Shown: positions 41,575-54,500 of the stretch, piece after piece
Layout of the letters: each line of letters begins with the position of its first letter
Numbering within the stretch: the first letter of the stretch is position 1
NCBI GenBank assembly: GCA_009760855.2
Contig: WPIO01000115.1
Location: forward strand, 976,501-1,040,500
DNA: 64,000 bases
Source of the DNA: Cristatella mucedo
Lineage: Eukaryota > Bryozoa > Phylactolaemata > Cristatellidae
Direction: 5' to 3'
Notes under the pieces: model-generated
What the model saw: only the letters and a program-made list of their open reading frames with translations
The model's database searches: none
What the model was told of the DNA's origin: nothing
Translations under genes and position numbers: made by a program

Positions 41575-43910
41575 AATGAATGAGTTGTTACCGTCTTTTT
41601 AAATTATTGACACAAGTCAGGAGATTCCATATCGCATGTTGAGAGCGACTTACAGCTTTTGGAGCATGTAAATAAATGCACGGTCTGCAAAGCATTTCCG
41701 ATGTTTTTAAGAGATATGGGTAAACAGTTATATTCCGGGAACATGTGGTACGATGATTAGCCTAGTGTGGCAGTAGACCTGACGGATAGACCGTAACCAA
41801 AAAATGACGGGACAGAAAATTAAGTGACAAAGCTATGAAATCAATATGCTGCTTGACTGGGGGCAAGTACAGGTCGGCAAAAAGTGGTACACTGTGGAGG
41901 CTGCCAAGCACGCGACAGACATGCCTAGCTGCAGGTTTTGGATCGACTAAACACTTGATTGCATAGGCTTGTAGATAAAACAGCAGTGAGTTACAGAAGG
42001 CAAGACAAGATGTCACGAATGCATGGACCAATTTGAGACGATATCTCTGTCTAAACAAGCCTGGATTTTAGTAATATTAAGTAGCTGATAGGTGGGAAGA
42101 CTTGACTGTGTAGCTGATGTGGTTCGATTCCTGCAGTAGGGCGATCCTTTATCGCTACTGCAAGCGGTGGTGATTACCGTAAAGGCTCTTCTGTCGCTAT
42201 ACAAAAGAGGCTGTTTAATCAGCTAGGATTTATTTATTTATGTATTAATGTGGTGGTTGAATGAAAGGTTCTTTTGCAATGCGAAATCCAGATTTCATGC
42301 AGATTCTACAGGAAATGTGTCGGCAGACCCGATTTTAGGTGTTAAACTTTCAACGTTTCTTATCACACTTTGCTTGCATTTTAACTTATACATTGGTTTT
42401 AGCCGCATTCAGTATAAGAACTCATGCTGCCATCAATGCGCAAATTTCATTGATTTATGCAGCTAATGAGTTCTGAGAATTTGACATGCTAGAGGGCCGG
42501 AAAACAACAGAGCAAAGGTACAACTGACTGTCATCTGCGTACAAGTGAAAGCCTAGGCTGTGCTTTGCAATCAAATTGACAAGAGAGTATACACTGTAAA
42601 AAGAACGAAAAGGCACAGATCCCTGGGGTACCCCATATTTCAGGGGCTCCAGCGGTGATCTTTGTAAATTCACATCAGTACTCTGGAGTCTCCCATAGAT
42701 GTAGCACCTGGACCGTCGCAATACAGTGATACAGTGCTAGTGATGCCCAGGCGAGTTGAGATGAGCTTAAGAAAGACTTAATGATCGACAATATCAAAAG
42801 CTGCCAAAATACTGAGCAAAAAGAGCAGAGATACAGTACCCACGTTTACATTCTTAACTAGGTCGTTACACAGCTAAATCCATGCCAAGTTCGTTAAGTG
42901 ATTAGCTTAAAATCCACACTGGAACTTGCTAGCAGGGTGTGAAGTTTCAACATTTGAGTTGAGGTAGTTTGTCAAGACTCGTGTCAGTTTCGTTAATAGG
43001 AATGCTAGGAGGGGGACTGAGTGAAAGTTGATCGAGTGATCTTAGTCTAGCATTGCTAATTTTTTTAGTGGCCTGACTACAGCCTTTTTGAAAGTTGCGG
43101 GAACATGACCAGAGGCTAATGATATATTTATGATGTTAGTAATGCATGGCTGCAGTAGATCAATACATTGAAAAAGCATTACACTGGTAATAAGTTAAAA
43201 AGAACTCTTTCTCTGCAATAATTTAAACATGAACTTCAATGAGGACGGATGAAGAATAAAGTAACTAGTGACCTGCTTGAATGTAGTTATTCAGGCACTG
43301 CATGGAACTGAGAGACAGCGTTCCTGGGATGCTGCCATCTTAGAAATAAACGCCACGATCTTGTCAAACTTTGTGACTAAAAAGCTAGAGAAGCGATCAC
43401 AAAGATCCTCACAGAGATCATTAGGTAAGGATGTGACCTGGGAGTGGTTGCGGAAATGATTGATTGCCAACATTGACATTTTTTCGATTGTCTATCTGCT
43501 ATTCAACAAGGATTTTATAAAAGCTAGACTTGAAGTTCGTTAGGATTGACATGTACGATGTACAGTACGCCTCGTATGTCTCTCGAAGAACAGTTGGTAC
43601 TGATCTTGCATATGTTTTTCAAGCATGAGCTTAGCAGACCTGGCTATTTTAACGTCCGTGGTAAACCGTATGCCGTTTGGGTAGGACGCACAGTGGATTT
43701 ACTCAGAGGTGAAAACTCGTCGAGCTCGACAGCTGTACCGTGTTGTAGCAATCTACCAATGACTGCAGGTCAGAAGAGGGATTGAGCAGCAAAAGCGAAG
43801 CAGATATTCTCGTACCGACAGCACCAACGTAAGGCGTGTTGAGGCTTCGAGCCTGATTCACGTTAATGCAGCAACAGAAAAGCATCTAGGAACACGGGTA
43901 AACTACGATG
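41575..43910 (-). mobile_element. Old LINE-A copy (linker to RT C-terminus) with SINE-1 insertion
   Basis: From right to left on the minus strand: the linker block (CGTTTGGGTAGGACGCACAG), RT N-terminal region, RT core (GFHLYADDSQLYL, with catalytic aspartates in a short frame 42721-42455), and RT C-terminus (VTSCLAFCNSLLFYLQAYAI) to about 41575. Stops are frequent. SINE-1 at 42124-42247 splits it. Confidence 0.85.
42124..42247 (+). mobile_element. 5'-truncated SINE-1 inserted in LINE-A, 7 bp target duplication
   Basis: Begins at the box B (TCGATTCCTGCAG) and continues with GCGATCCTTTATCGC to CTGTTTAATCAGCTAGGATT plus a TTTA tail. ATGTGGT at 42117-42123 and 42248-42254 flanks it. LINE-A sequence is continuous across the insertion. 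Confidence 0.88.
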
Positions 43911-44159
43911 AAGAAGCGGTAATAGGTATGCCAGACCTTAACTAACATGCATGTAACTAGCCCCCAGCGAATCAACAGATTCCGTCGGCTCGGGAGACCG
44001 AGCAGCCGAGGGGATAAGCGTGTATATGTCCAAAGGGAAGCAACGTTTTATACGCTACAGTAAAACAAAAAAATAGATCAGCTTTACGCTAGTCTAAACA
44101 ACCACTCCCAAATTTAAGTATGAATGCCCATAGTTTTTATCCGAGGAAGTAAACAAAAA

Positions 44160-44345
44160 TACTAGCTGATTAAACAGCCTCTTCCTTGAAGCGGCAGAAA
44201 GTCTTTTACGATCATTACCACCTCTTGCTGCCGCAATAAAGGATCGACCATGGCGGAATTCGAACACCCGAATTCGGAACCAAAGTTTTTGAAAGCAACT
44301 ATCCTACCACAATAAGTCACAGCATATCTGCCACTGGTATTGGTC
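44160..44345 (-). mobile_element. SINE-1 copy, minus strand
   Basis: The left side is AGCTGATTAAACAGCCTCTT (inverse of the tail block). Then come GCAATAAAGGATCGACC, a degraded box B (reverse complement CGAATTCCGCC and GGTGTTCGAATTCCG) and the inverse head CTATCCTACCACAATAAGTCAC. It is a complete but diverged copy. Confidence 0.82.
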
Positions 44346-44349
44346 ATAT

Positions 44350-45105
44350 TTTATTTCATTGAGAAGTAGTTTCAGTCAGCTTCTTTTATTTGCATAAAGC
44401 TTCTAATAGGAAAAACTCCCTTTAAGCATTGGTCCTATGAATCAATGAAGTGACTCCACTCAGTTGGATCATTGACTTTTCCTATTGGTTAACTAGACCT
44501 TTGACACTTGCAGAAACCATATTGTAAAGCCTCCATCAAAAATTATAAGGAAAGCTCTTTCCACGATATCTCTTCCACGAGAATGTTGTCCTTATGACAA
44601 CGAAGTCATTAATATGTAGCTGAGATATTGTATAGGTATTTTAATATCAAACACTCACGTTTTTTGATCAACAAGAACTCCAGTTGAACTCTAATCACTC
44701 GCGTTCAATATATTTTCAAGTGTAGCAGAAAGAACACGGATTGCCACCTCATCTCTTTCCAGTACACGTCGCATTGACGATAATAGATTAGAACAATAAA
44801 TAAGCTAATATTGGTAATTTACAATGCCAAGGAAGTGTATGAATTTCCTGCACACATTCTGCTAAGCATTCAGCAAGAATCTTAATAAACGAGCAGCGGC
44901 TCCCGATTACTAAGTCCATCAAGCTATGCTATTATGCCTGGTTCTCAAGATACAATGGAGATTATGAGAGGTCGCAGTAACTATAAATGGTCTACAGGCC
45001 GTGCACAGACAATGTGGTATGATGGTTTTCATATCCAAAGCACATGCATGCCATGAAGAATACCGGTGATTTTGAAGAGAACAAACTGACCAAATTTTAA
45101 TTTAT
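44350..45105. other. Unassigned sequence
   Basis: AT-rich with no supported gene. Confidence 0.4.
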
Positions 45106-45168
45106 GAATGATGTAATGTAATGTATCTCAGTCTGTAACTCCGTAAAGTCATAAAAACCATGTGGGTA

Positions 45169-45489
45169 TTACTCAAAAGAATTTTGTGTAGCCCACTCAC
45201 AGACTAAGCGGCTTTCGGTACGCACACGGTAGCCAAAAGACTTCGTCTCAGACAACAAAGAGAAAGTGGGTAGCAAAGCAGAGTCAGGAGAACAGTTGAG
45301 GTAGTAAGAGGCATGGAAGTTGCCGCTCAGGACAGCTGACCAGGATGAGATATAGTCGGCAGTAGGAGAAGCGCTGTCGTTGTGTAAGAATTGTGGAAGC
45401 GACTTCCAAAGACTAGGGCCTGCAGAGGTTAAGCTTCTGTCACCAACGGTCTTTAAGCGGAGGTATGGGAAAGCTAATTTATTGCTCAC
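45169..45489 (-). pseudogene. LINE-B ORF2 C-terminal frame (106 aa)
   Basis: Encodes the C-terminal domain after RT: KLAFPYLRLKTVGDRSL, AGPSLWKSLPQFLHND and a tail ending CEWATQNSF. The W-x-S-L-P motif is typical of the end of L2/CR1 LINE polyproteins. The frame is open to the stop. Confidence 0.8.
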
Positions 45490-46034
45490 ACAGAACCTGA
45501 GGGCGCGAACCGGCTGAAACTGAGACAGCTTCTAATCTTGGATAGGGATCGGATGTGATAGTTAACTGTGGTGGCAGTCTTCTGAATGAAGCTTTTGAAA
45601 TCGAGGCAGCTGTCTAACACGACACCTAGATTACGAGCACGTGGTGAGGGTCGCACAAAAGCATCACCTGTTTGTACAGCAAAGCCTTTTAATCCAGCTA
45701 CACGCTTAGGGTGTCCTATGAGCAGCAGTTCGGTTGTACCGTCATTTAATTTCAGGAGGTTTTCCGACATCCAGGATCGAATATCGGCATGGCGAGCACT
45801 CAGTTTCTCAGTTGCTGCAGCAGCTTCCGACGGTTTAAATGACGAATACAACTGAGTATCTTCAGCATAGAAGTGATATCCTTTTCCATGAACCTTAATC
45901 ACTTTTCCCGGAGGTTGTGCATAAATGGAGAACCGCAAGGGAACTGGAACAGACCCTTGAGTGACTAAACAGGTGACCATTCTCGTTTGTGAGACCTGAC
46001 CTCTAAACGACACGGATTGAACACGATCGGACAA
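45486..46034 (-). pseudogene. LINE-B reverse transcriptase core (182 aa frame)
   Basis: Starts around the RT GxVSQ/TQGSVPVPL block (usual [10 protein letters not shown] altered). It carries the catalytic motif as HFYAEDTQLY, where the family norm is Y-A-D-D, so one catalytic aspartate is replaced by Glu. It then continues DIRSWMSENLLKLNDGTTEL, ARNLGVVLDSCLDF and SKIRSCLS. Confidence 0.88.
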
Positions 46035-46039
46035 GTACG

Positions 46040-46470
46040 GTGTAAACCACGCCAGTACTTAGTCTGTCAGACCGATCGTTGTACTCAATCGTTTAATCGC
46101 AACCTCATGATCAATAATGTCGAAGGCGGCAGACAGATCTAGCAGAGCTAGTGCAGTGATATTCCCGTCATCTTTTCCCGTAGAATGTCATTTTTAACAC
46201 TGAGGAGAGCAGTTTCAGAAGAGTGCTTGCTCTTGAACCCTGATAGAAATGTTTTTTACATTCCATTATTCTCAATATGTTCAACCAGCTGCTTAGCAAC
46301 AATTTTTTCAAGAATCTTTGATAAGAAAGGAAGAAGAAAACGGAGCGATAGCTTGCTAGGACCTCAGTACCTAATCCAGGCTCTTTAAGAATGGGTCTAA
46401 CGATTGCCGATTTGAAGGACTTGGGGACGACCCCTTTTCCCAAAGAAGCATAAACGATCTTTTTTATGGC
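46040..46470 (-). pseudogene. LINE-B RT N-terminal blocks
   Basis: Minus-strand frame 46443-46168 has VVPKSFKSAIVRPILKEPGL and ECKKHFYQGSRASTLLKLLS, the finger region. Further left, in another frame, the palm block with the DLSAAFDIID-type motif lies at about 46080-46150. A frame change separates them. Confidence 0.8.
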
Positions 46471-48384
46471 AGGGCTAAGTTGGTCTGCCAGTGAAGATCA
46501 CAGAGACAAAGGTTTACGGTTTTCAGGAGACGAGCTTTTTTGCTTGACCTTATTAGAGTAGCCGCATCGCATGCAGAAACCTAGGAGAACCTCGTAAAGA
46601 AGGTCACAGGCACAGCGAAAAACGAACAGCGATTGCATTAGTCAGAGGTGGCTTAACTAGGTAACGAATGTTCACAATTTTTTCAGTAAAAGAGGCTGAA
46701 AACTTTTGGCTGAGCCCTTATTATCTGGGGAGTCAGACCTCACAGCATTAGCCAATAAAAGGTTTACTGTCTTCTAAATCTGTTTACTGTCCGACTGGCA
46801 GGAATTCAGCTTTTGGATGAAAATGAAGCCCTGGTTGTTTTAGCTTTGGGGTGTAAACTTGAATTTAAGTCTTTGAAATTGACTCGATCTGCATCAGACC
46901 CCAATTCTTTGACGTTCAACTACGTTCAAGCCGAATATTAACGTTTAAGTGAAACGACGTTCAAGCCAAACATTAACCGGGTGCATGTTTATTAGTTTCT
47001 TTGTGAATTGAAAGGAATCTCAACTAATTTGAACACAGATTAAATGAACGGGAGCCTGCTTGTCAAGAGCACTCCTGCGTTTCATGGTTATCGCATTAGT
47101 GAGGGTATCAAGGCTGCCGGTCGAGTATGAATGCAGATCAAAAAGACCTGCATCACAGATTTAAAAAACTTGTCCATGTCAATGCTTTGTAAGTTACGTT
47201 GTTAAGCAAATTTGACATTGCCTTGTACTTACAATGTAGCAGGAACAGTAAACGAGACCGAACAATGGTCTGAGAGGGTCAGTGGGCACACCATAAGGTC
47301 AGTGGGAACATCATCTTAGTGATTACGAGATCTAGAATACGGCCACCGTCGTGGGTGGTATGATTGGCATGTTTGGCCAAAGCAATTATCCAGACAGTCA
47401 ATAAATGAGCGGACCTGGCTGTTGCTAGGGTTTTCAACGTGCAAATTGAAGGCTCTTACAATCATTAACGGCCTGTCAAACATAAATATTTTAGCAAGGA
47501 ACTCTGAAAACTCCTCTACAAACAAGGTTAGACAGCCAGAAGGAGGCCAACATTACACAACAGTCAGCGGCATTTTCTGTTCGACGAAGACCTGGTTGCA
47601 ACCCATTGAAACGATTGCCCATGCGATAAACCTCACAAGTTACAGCCAAGCGATTTGTGAAAAACAAATGCAACCCCACCATCAACCTTGGCACAACGCC
47701 TGGAGTGATATAATTAGAGCCCGGGTGGAGCTTTCTTAGAAATACAGCCACTGGAACAAAGTTTCATCCAAGTTTCGGTAAGCAGAAATGCCTCTAGCTT
47801 TTCCTGGACCTCCTGATCGCGGATAAGTAACCCCACGGTTGTTAGAGATCGGATATGCAGTAGGCAAAATTTAAGAGTCTGTCCAAAAACTGGGCGACTG
47901 TGATGAAGTGGCTTGTATTCTCCTCCGTTTGCGTTCGGCCTGGCGTACGTACCCTTCGAACATGAATTGGACCTTATTAACGGCCGTCGGACGATGTTTC
48001 ACAACGTGCTGGGCTAGGGTGGGTGGGCTGCTACCGAAACAAGTGCTATTTAGTGCTTTCATCACACTGGTTCGTAGGTTTGATAGCCGAGCTGTTGATA
48101 GGGCGAAAGCATGATGCAGGAAGGTTCTCACTGATCCGCCGAAGAAGCCCCGTTGGTAGGAACCGACTAATGGTGACATCGCACCATATGCTAAGCAGGT
48201 CATGCTTTGTGTAGCATATCCGAGGTGAGCTCATTAATAGTCACAGTGAAGATAGCAGCGGAATACCCGAAGATATTACGGAGAAATAAAGTAAATTTCC
48301 TCACCACCCAAGGAGTCGCCCGAGGCCGCTCTCTAGCGCTGATAGGAAGTAAAGTGTAGGGATTCAAGAAGAATAGTTAGCAGT

Positions 48385-49700
48385 ACGTTAAGTTAAGTAT
48401 CTCCTATTGTAACTTCACAAAGTCATAAACGCTATGGGGGGGTTACGTAGTTGAATTTTCAATAGCCCATTCACAGCCTGAGCGGCTTTTGGAACTCATT
48501 CGGCAGCCAACAGACTTCAGCTCACCAACCAAAGAGACAATTGGAAGCATAGCCGAGTCAGGAGAGTAGCTGAATTAGTGATTAGCATTGAATTAACAGC
48601 CCAGGACCGGTGAAATTGATAAGTCCTTGTCGACAGCAGGAGAGAGTAACTGTCGTTGCTTAAGATTTTCGGATTCGAGTTCCACTAATATTACCAACAG
48701 AGCTAAAACTTCTATTTCCAATGGTCATTAAGCAGAAGAATGAAACCGCTAATTTATTGCATATACATGACCTGGAGTCAAGAAGATGCTGAAACTGATG
48801 TAGCAGTTCAGCTAGTTGTAGAATTGTCAAGCCGTTGCAGGCATTGTGGGTCAGTATAAGAATTGTGCTTTGTATCTGTTGATTAATCGGTAGTCATTCT
48901 AGTTTTTTTAGCAATTGATACACGTGTTCAAACCTCTGGGACTAGAAAACTGGCCTTGGAACAATATTTCTAGCCATTTGCGGTCGCCTAGTTGCCTTTC
49001 TTGGTAGCCCAGCTGAAAGGGTATTACAATAAACAAGCCGAGGCAGAACCAAGGAGCTACTTAAATCTCTTGCAAACCACCATGGAAGACAGCTACTTAT
49101 CTAAGGGATTGAACGTGAGGACTAGCTGTAGAAGCAGTCTTCTAAATGAAGCATCTTTAAAATTTAGGCAGCTTGCGGAAACGACTCCAAAAATTCGAGC
49201 ACGTGGTGACGGTAGCACAAAAGAATCACCAATTAGAAGAGCAGAGCGTTCTTATCCAGCCTCATGCTGAGGGTTTCCCATAAGCAGCAGCTTGCTTGTA
49301 TCGTCATTTAGTTTCAATAAGTTAGCCGCAATACAGGATCTAATGTCGGCAAGGGCATTCAGTTTCTCGGTTGATGCAGCAGATTCATTCCAACCGTTGG
49401 AATGACAAATACAGCTGAGTATCGTCAGCATAAAAGTGATATCCTATTTCATGGGCCTTAATCACTTTCCACAGAGGTTGAGTATGAATTGAGAACAGCA
49501 AGGGACCGAGGACGGACCCTTGAGGGACTCCCGAAGTGACCCGATCGTATCATATCGTTTGTGAGACCTGCCCCCACACGACACTGATTGAACAAGTATG
49601 ATTCGACAAATGTGATTCGAACCACACCAGTGCCTCTCCTGCAAGACCGATTGTTGTTCGCAATCGTTCAAGTAGAACAGAATCAAACAACTGTATCAAC
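48385..49700 (-). mobile_element. LINE-B copy, 5'-truncated
   Basis: The left end repeats the LINE-B 3' terminus (TATCTCCTATTGTAACTTCAC). Then come the C-terminal region and RT to about 49700 (blocks GCAGTCTTCTAAATGAAGC, GGACCCTTGAGGGACTCC). Diverged with no long frame. It sits in tandem, same orientation, behind the larger LINE-B. Confidence 0.85.
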
Positions 49701-49704
49701 TAAC

Positions 49705-50030
49705 ATAATGAAGAATTGTCCTACAGAATAAACTACATATCATTTACGCCAGTAACTGAAGGCCCGTGTCGTTATACAAAATACGTAACGTTAAAGTGCC
49801 AGCACCCTATCGTTGCTAAGCAAAATATATTAGACTGGACGTGCAACAGAGATACCCTTCGAATAATCTGTTTTTATTTTATGAAAATGAGAACTAATGC
49901 CAGACATCTGAATAGTTTGCTGATCAGTAAAATCTATTGAAGTGAAAGACCAACTAAACTGACTTCTAATTGTACAGCAGTATCTTTAACAAAGGCAAAT
50001 CCTCACAAAACCTCACCTATATATCGAAAC
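49705..50030. other. Unassigned sequence
   Basis: No repeat or gene recognised between LINE-B and the following LINE-A. Confidence 0.4.
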
Positions 50031-50034
50031 CTCA

Positions 50035-51525
50035 CACCTTGCTAGTAAGTTCCAGTCTGGGTTTAGAGCTAATCGCTCCACAGAGTCAGCATTGCTTAGG
50101 GTAGGAAATGACCTACTCAGGATTGCAGACGTAGGTAGAGTGTCTCTGCTTGTTTTGCTCGATCAGTCGGCAGCTTTTGATACCATTGATCACAAAGTTC
50201 TTCCGGAGCATCTCTCATTTCACCTAGGCATCCCTGTCACTGCTCTGCAGTGGTTCAGGCCCTATCTAAGTGAGAGACTGAAGAGTATTGATGTGAATGG
50301 ACTAAGACCCTTTGAGGTACCAATAAAATATTGGTTACCTCAGAGCTCCGTGCTAGGGTCCGGTTCTTTTCATGGTTTATACTCTCCCCCTTGCTAATGT
50401 AATTGCCAAGCACAATCTAGACTCCCACTTCTATGTAGATGACACTCATTCGTACCTTTGCTTTGATCCCTCTCAGCCTTCGAGCACCTCAAATTCTCTC
50501 GTCTCACTTGCTTCATGTATTGTTGACGTCCTCAAATGAATGTCTGCAGATTTTCTAAAACTAAATGACGATAAAAGTAACCTAATAGTTATGGGGAAGC
50601 GCACTGTGATCCGCAAGTTGGAAAGGCTGACCCTCAAAATTGGTTCTGCCAGCATAAATCCAGTTGAATCAGCTCGAAATTAAAGTGCCATATTCCAAAG
50701 CGACCTCTCGTTAGACGACCATATCAGCTCCACAGTCAAGTCTGCCTATTTTCAGCTTCTTAACATTACTAACATTCGGGCTTCTTTAGATGAGGATACC
50801 ACGTCCAAGTTGGTCCATGCATTCTTGACATCCCGTCTCGACTTTTGCAACTCACTGCTCGCTGGCCTACGAGCAAGTGTGATCAGGAGATTGTAGCGGG
50901 TGCAAAACTCTGCAGCTATGCTTTTCCGTCGTGAGCTTTGAAGTTGTGACATAACTTCACTTCTCACTGACCTGCACTGGCTACCAGTCAAGAAACCAAT
51001 TGACTTCCAGATTTTGTCGCTCACTTTTAGGTCACTTTATTCTTTGGCTCCAGCCAATCTCTCAGATATACTCCCCCATCAGGATAACCATGTTATTACC
51101 TGCTTTTTTGGAATACAGCAGTCCACAATTACCTCGTACAAATCGCAAATCCTTTACAGATTGCGCATTTAGTTCCTACGCTCCCAAAGCATTGAGCTCG
51201 CTCCCGACCTTCGTCAGTACATCCCCTGACATTACCACTTTAAAAAGAACTCGAAAATACATATTTAGGACAGCATTTAGTGGGTCCCTGTGACTCTTCC
51301 TTGATGTGCCTATGTGTGCAGACACTAACCACATTTGCCTGCTGACCCAATGCATGTCAACCTTAATCACGTTATAAATTACGATTTTTTATCAAGCATG
51401 ATATTACTACTCATTCAATTGCATTTCCCTTTCCTGCAAATGTAAAGTGCCTAGAAAGAGTTTGATTTCTCTGAGAGCCCTTTATCAAGTGCAGTATTAT
51501 GCTATTTTTGTTATTATTATCGCTC
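50035..51525 (+). mobile_element. LINE-A copy, 5'-truncated, plus strand, with 3' end
   Basis: Runs from FQSGFRANRSTESALLR-type RT sequence through RT, C-terminal domain and 3' UTR. The hairpin (TAAAGTGCCTAGAAAGAG...GAGCCCTTTA, weakened stem) is followed by GTGCAGTATTATGC and an ATT-rich tail. Few frameshifts but several stops. It is a second good RT reference besides 23365-24625. Confidence 0.92.
50092..50397 (+). pseudogene. LINE-A RT palm frame (101 aa)
   Basis: Contains RVSLLVLLDQSAAFDTIDHK (RT motif with first catalytic Asp region) and LQWFRPYLSERLKSIDVNG. The frame ends shortly after LPQSSVLGSGSF, the altered PQGS motif. The catalytic motif follows in the next frame as FYVDDTH. Truncated product only. 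Confidence 0.88.
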
Positions 51526-51529
51526 TTTA

Positions 51530-54500
51530 GTATCTGGACCTAAAAACTCTTTAACATCAAGTATCATGACATAAGTAACCTTGTAGATTTTAATAATAAT
51601 CGAGTAGATTTAAAAAAGTATGTTTAATACACACTCCTGTCTCGCAGCATTTACTCATTCTTCAAAATATTTTCATTGCATTGAATGTAATAGAAAAACA
51701 TGCGAATGAGAAGCAGGTGATGCTGCTTTGTGCCTTCGAAAACACATCGAACGCGTCCTACGAATGAGAGGATGGGCGAGTCTGATTTGAGTATGGGGCA
51801 TAACCTCATCAAAAGGTGTGCAGATGTTTAATGCTCTGAACAATTCATGGTGTCATTCCCGAGTGTCATTCCTGAGTGTAGCTCAATAGTGTCAATCCCC
51901 ATGCTAAATGCAGTCATCTCACTCCCACTTACACACTGATGGGTGAAAACATGACTAATGCCTTTTCTGAGACAATGAACTTGTTTGTGAAGTCGGAGCA
52001 CCTGCAAACACTAGGCCGTGGCAAAGCATACTACAAAAATCTTTCGGTGAATTGAGGGTAACTCCATATTCACCTGAGGAAAGCAATTACATAGAGGCAT
52101 GTCTCCAAAAAGCCGGCACAAGTACCTGGTGCAGAAAACTAAACTTCGACAACGATTTGGTTTGACCTCGGGCTGAGTAATATTGATAACTAAAATAGCG
52201 GGAAATTTTTATCTCACCCTCTAGTAGGAAACATTTTTCTGGGCATGGTATATGTTCTGTAAAGGAAGAATCTCAGTTAGCTTATGATGATATGAACACT
52301 CTCAGTAACATAACTAAGCAAAAGACTATGAGAACCAATAAGGAAACTGCTGTGAAGAGTACGAACGTTTCAGCTTCGTTTACAAATACGTCCAGTCAGG
52401 ATTAGCATTTTTTCTGTCAGAATTTTCACTCTACGGAAGCATTTAAACTGAAGGAAAGACCTCAAAAAAAAGATTTAAGGCCATTTGGAGGCACAGCTAA
52501 ACGAATAAGGCTTCAAAAATGCCTTTCTTGAGGTACTACTCCAAACTACAAACTGCTGAATTCAAGCACCAGTAATACAATGCCGTCCTAATTCCATGCG
52601 AGACATGTGTCTTAACTAGGATTATGCTCTCGATCGATTGACCTTCACTTAAATTAGTTACAGAGTGGTCAGTTGGTGCAGACACTCATTTCACCTTGAA
52701 CGGATTAGACCGGCTCACGAGGAATATCTGCTCGATGTGTAGGCAGGTTTAACGCAGCCAGCTTAAGACCGGGTGATTACAACTGTCTTGCAGCTACTAT
52801 AGAGCGACGAGAAATTGAGGATTTGGATAGTCCGATACGGATATAGCAAGGCCAATCAAGCCCAGCATGGGCTAATCAGTTTACATAACCAGTGTTTTGC
52901 TATGCATGCGACATGTATTTAGAGGATGCGAGGCAAGATGCATTGCCATTTGAGTCTGCTGCGGTTACTAGGCATAATCTTCGTAGTGATCATAAATAGT
53001 CATTTCTAAAAAATAAAATTAACTTATAAGTGAATAAAAATGAATATTTTAAAATTTAATTGTTTTGCAAGAAAGACATGCCCCTCGAGAACAAACCTCG
53101 GACTGGTAGTATAACAAGATCATAAAAGCACAAACCCTAGTGGCCAAGGCTTATTCCCGCCTCTTTTAACCATCCCCGCCAATAGCAACCGGCTGGAAAT
53201 GGCATTCCAAGGGCCACACCTTATTTAGTTAACAGAAACATGTTTAGATTGGTATGTTTACATCGGCTCACAAACCGAAAGTGACTGTCGGTCGGCCGGT
53301 AGACTACCATAAGGGACAATGTATTGAGAATTTGCTGCTACCGGCACTACCGTAACTATGGAGTCCATTACCACGGTAACTCATGAATCCTGAGACAGCT
53401 GACCCGGTTCCTTTAGCAGCATTAACTCACGATGCGAACGCAGCAAGTAGACCTCTGTCCTCCTGTGGTCAGCGTGACGTGGGCTGAAGTAGCGTGTCGT
53501 TTACTGAAATTAAGTCTGAAAATTTTGATTAACTTTTATTCAAGGAAATCGAAGTGATTCAAGTTATCGTTTTGTTGTTTATAGTTAGAGTTATAGTTTT
53601 TTGTATTGGTGAATGCGGGTGAGCCGCCCGGCTGTAGCTTGATTTTATGGCCAGCGGTATGAGACCTATCGTAGATACGTCCAGCTTATGCTGTATTAGG
53701 GTCTTGTTAGGTTGACCTATTCCTAAGCTCCACATATATTTATTTACTTAAGTTTTTATGCAATGATAGCTATTATTAGTGCTGTCTCTTAGGTATAGCT
53801 CGGGGTTCTCAAGTTTACCTGCAAACGACAGTTCATTGCCTGCTGTCACTTTTGTCATATCTCCTAAACTAATGATCCGATCACCTTAAAACGTTGCAAT
53901 AATAGATTCAATGTAGTTACATATCATTCAAGCCTTCTCGTGTGCATTTTGGACCTCAGTAGATAAATTTATTTTGATAACAAACTTCCTGTGTTTGTCA
54001 TGCTAAGCCTGTTCATCTTTTCACTCACGTCATAAAAATGTCGCGGGTAGGGTAATTGTGACCCGATCAACGTGAAATTTAAAATACAGGCTCGTAAGTA
54101 TGTGTTTCCAAGTTGTATGGAAACAAATATAGTAACAATCTTTTTTTCATCACCTACATGTTTTGACAGCTTAGGTTGGCTTCACTGAGTGCTTTTCTAA
54201 CAGTGATACTTAGTTCCTCATCAATTCCATAGCTTTGTCGTTACTCGGCTGATCAGTTTAAAATTTAGAATATAGGTGGGGCTCACCTGTCTCTATGTTA
54301 ACCTCTCTGAGCATCTAGGCACGATTGGTCTGCATAAGTACGATGTGCCTGTCACGAAATGTTCTTGGACTGTGATCGGGATGACAGTCAACAGTTTGAG
54401 ATGTGGAATTTTTTTTAACTTGTTTGTGGTTTGGGAAACATAGAGCTTAGTTGTCTGCATTTTCTGGTGGGTTTCCATAACCTAGACTGCCTGGTATTGA

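Larger units (their letters stand above)
45110..48310 (-). mobile_element. LINE-B, near full-length copy with degenerate EN and better-kept RT
   Basis: The 3' end is at the left (GTAATGTATCTCAGTCTGTAA) and the 5' leader at the right (CGGAATACCCGAAGATATTACGG). It has the same order as the plus-strand copy at 7.2-10.6 kb and is the second reference for the family. RT blocks are more readable here than in that copy; EN is broken. Confidence 0.9.

Noticed and set aside
47908-48214. Plus-strand frames across the LINE-B 5' region
   Set aside because: Antisense to the LINE-B ORF2 start, which matches the plus-strand copy at 7.3 kb.
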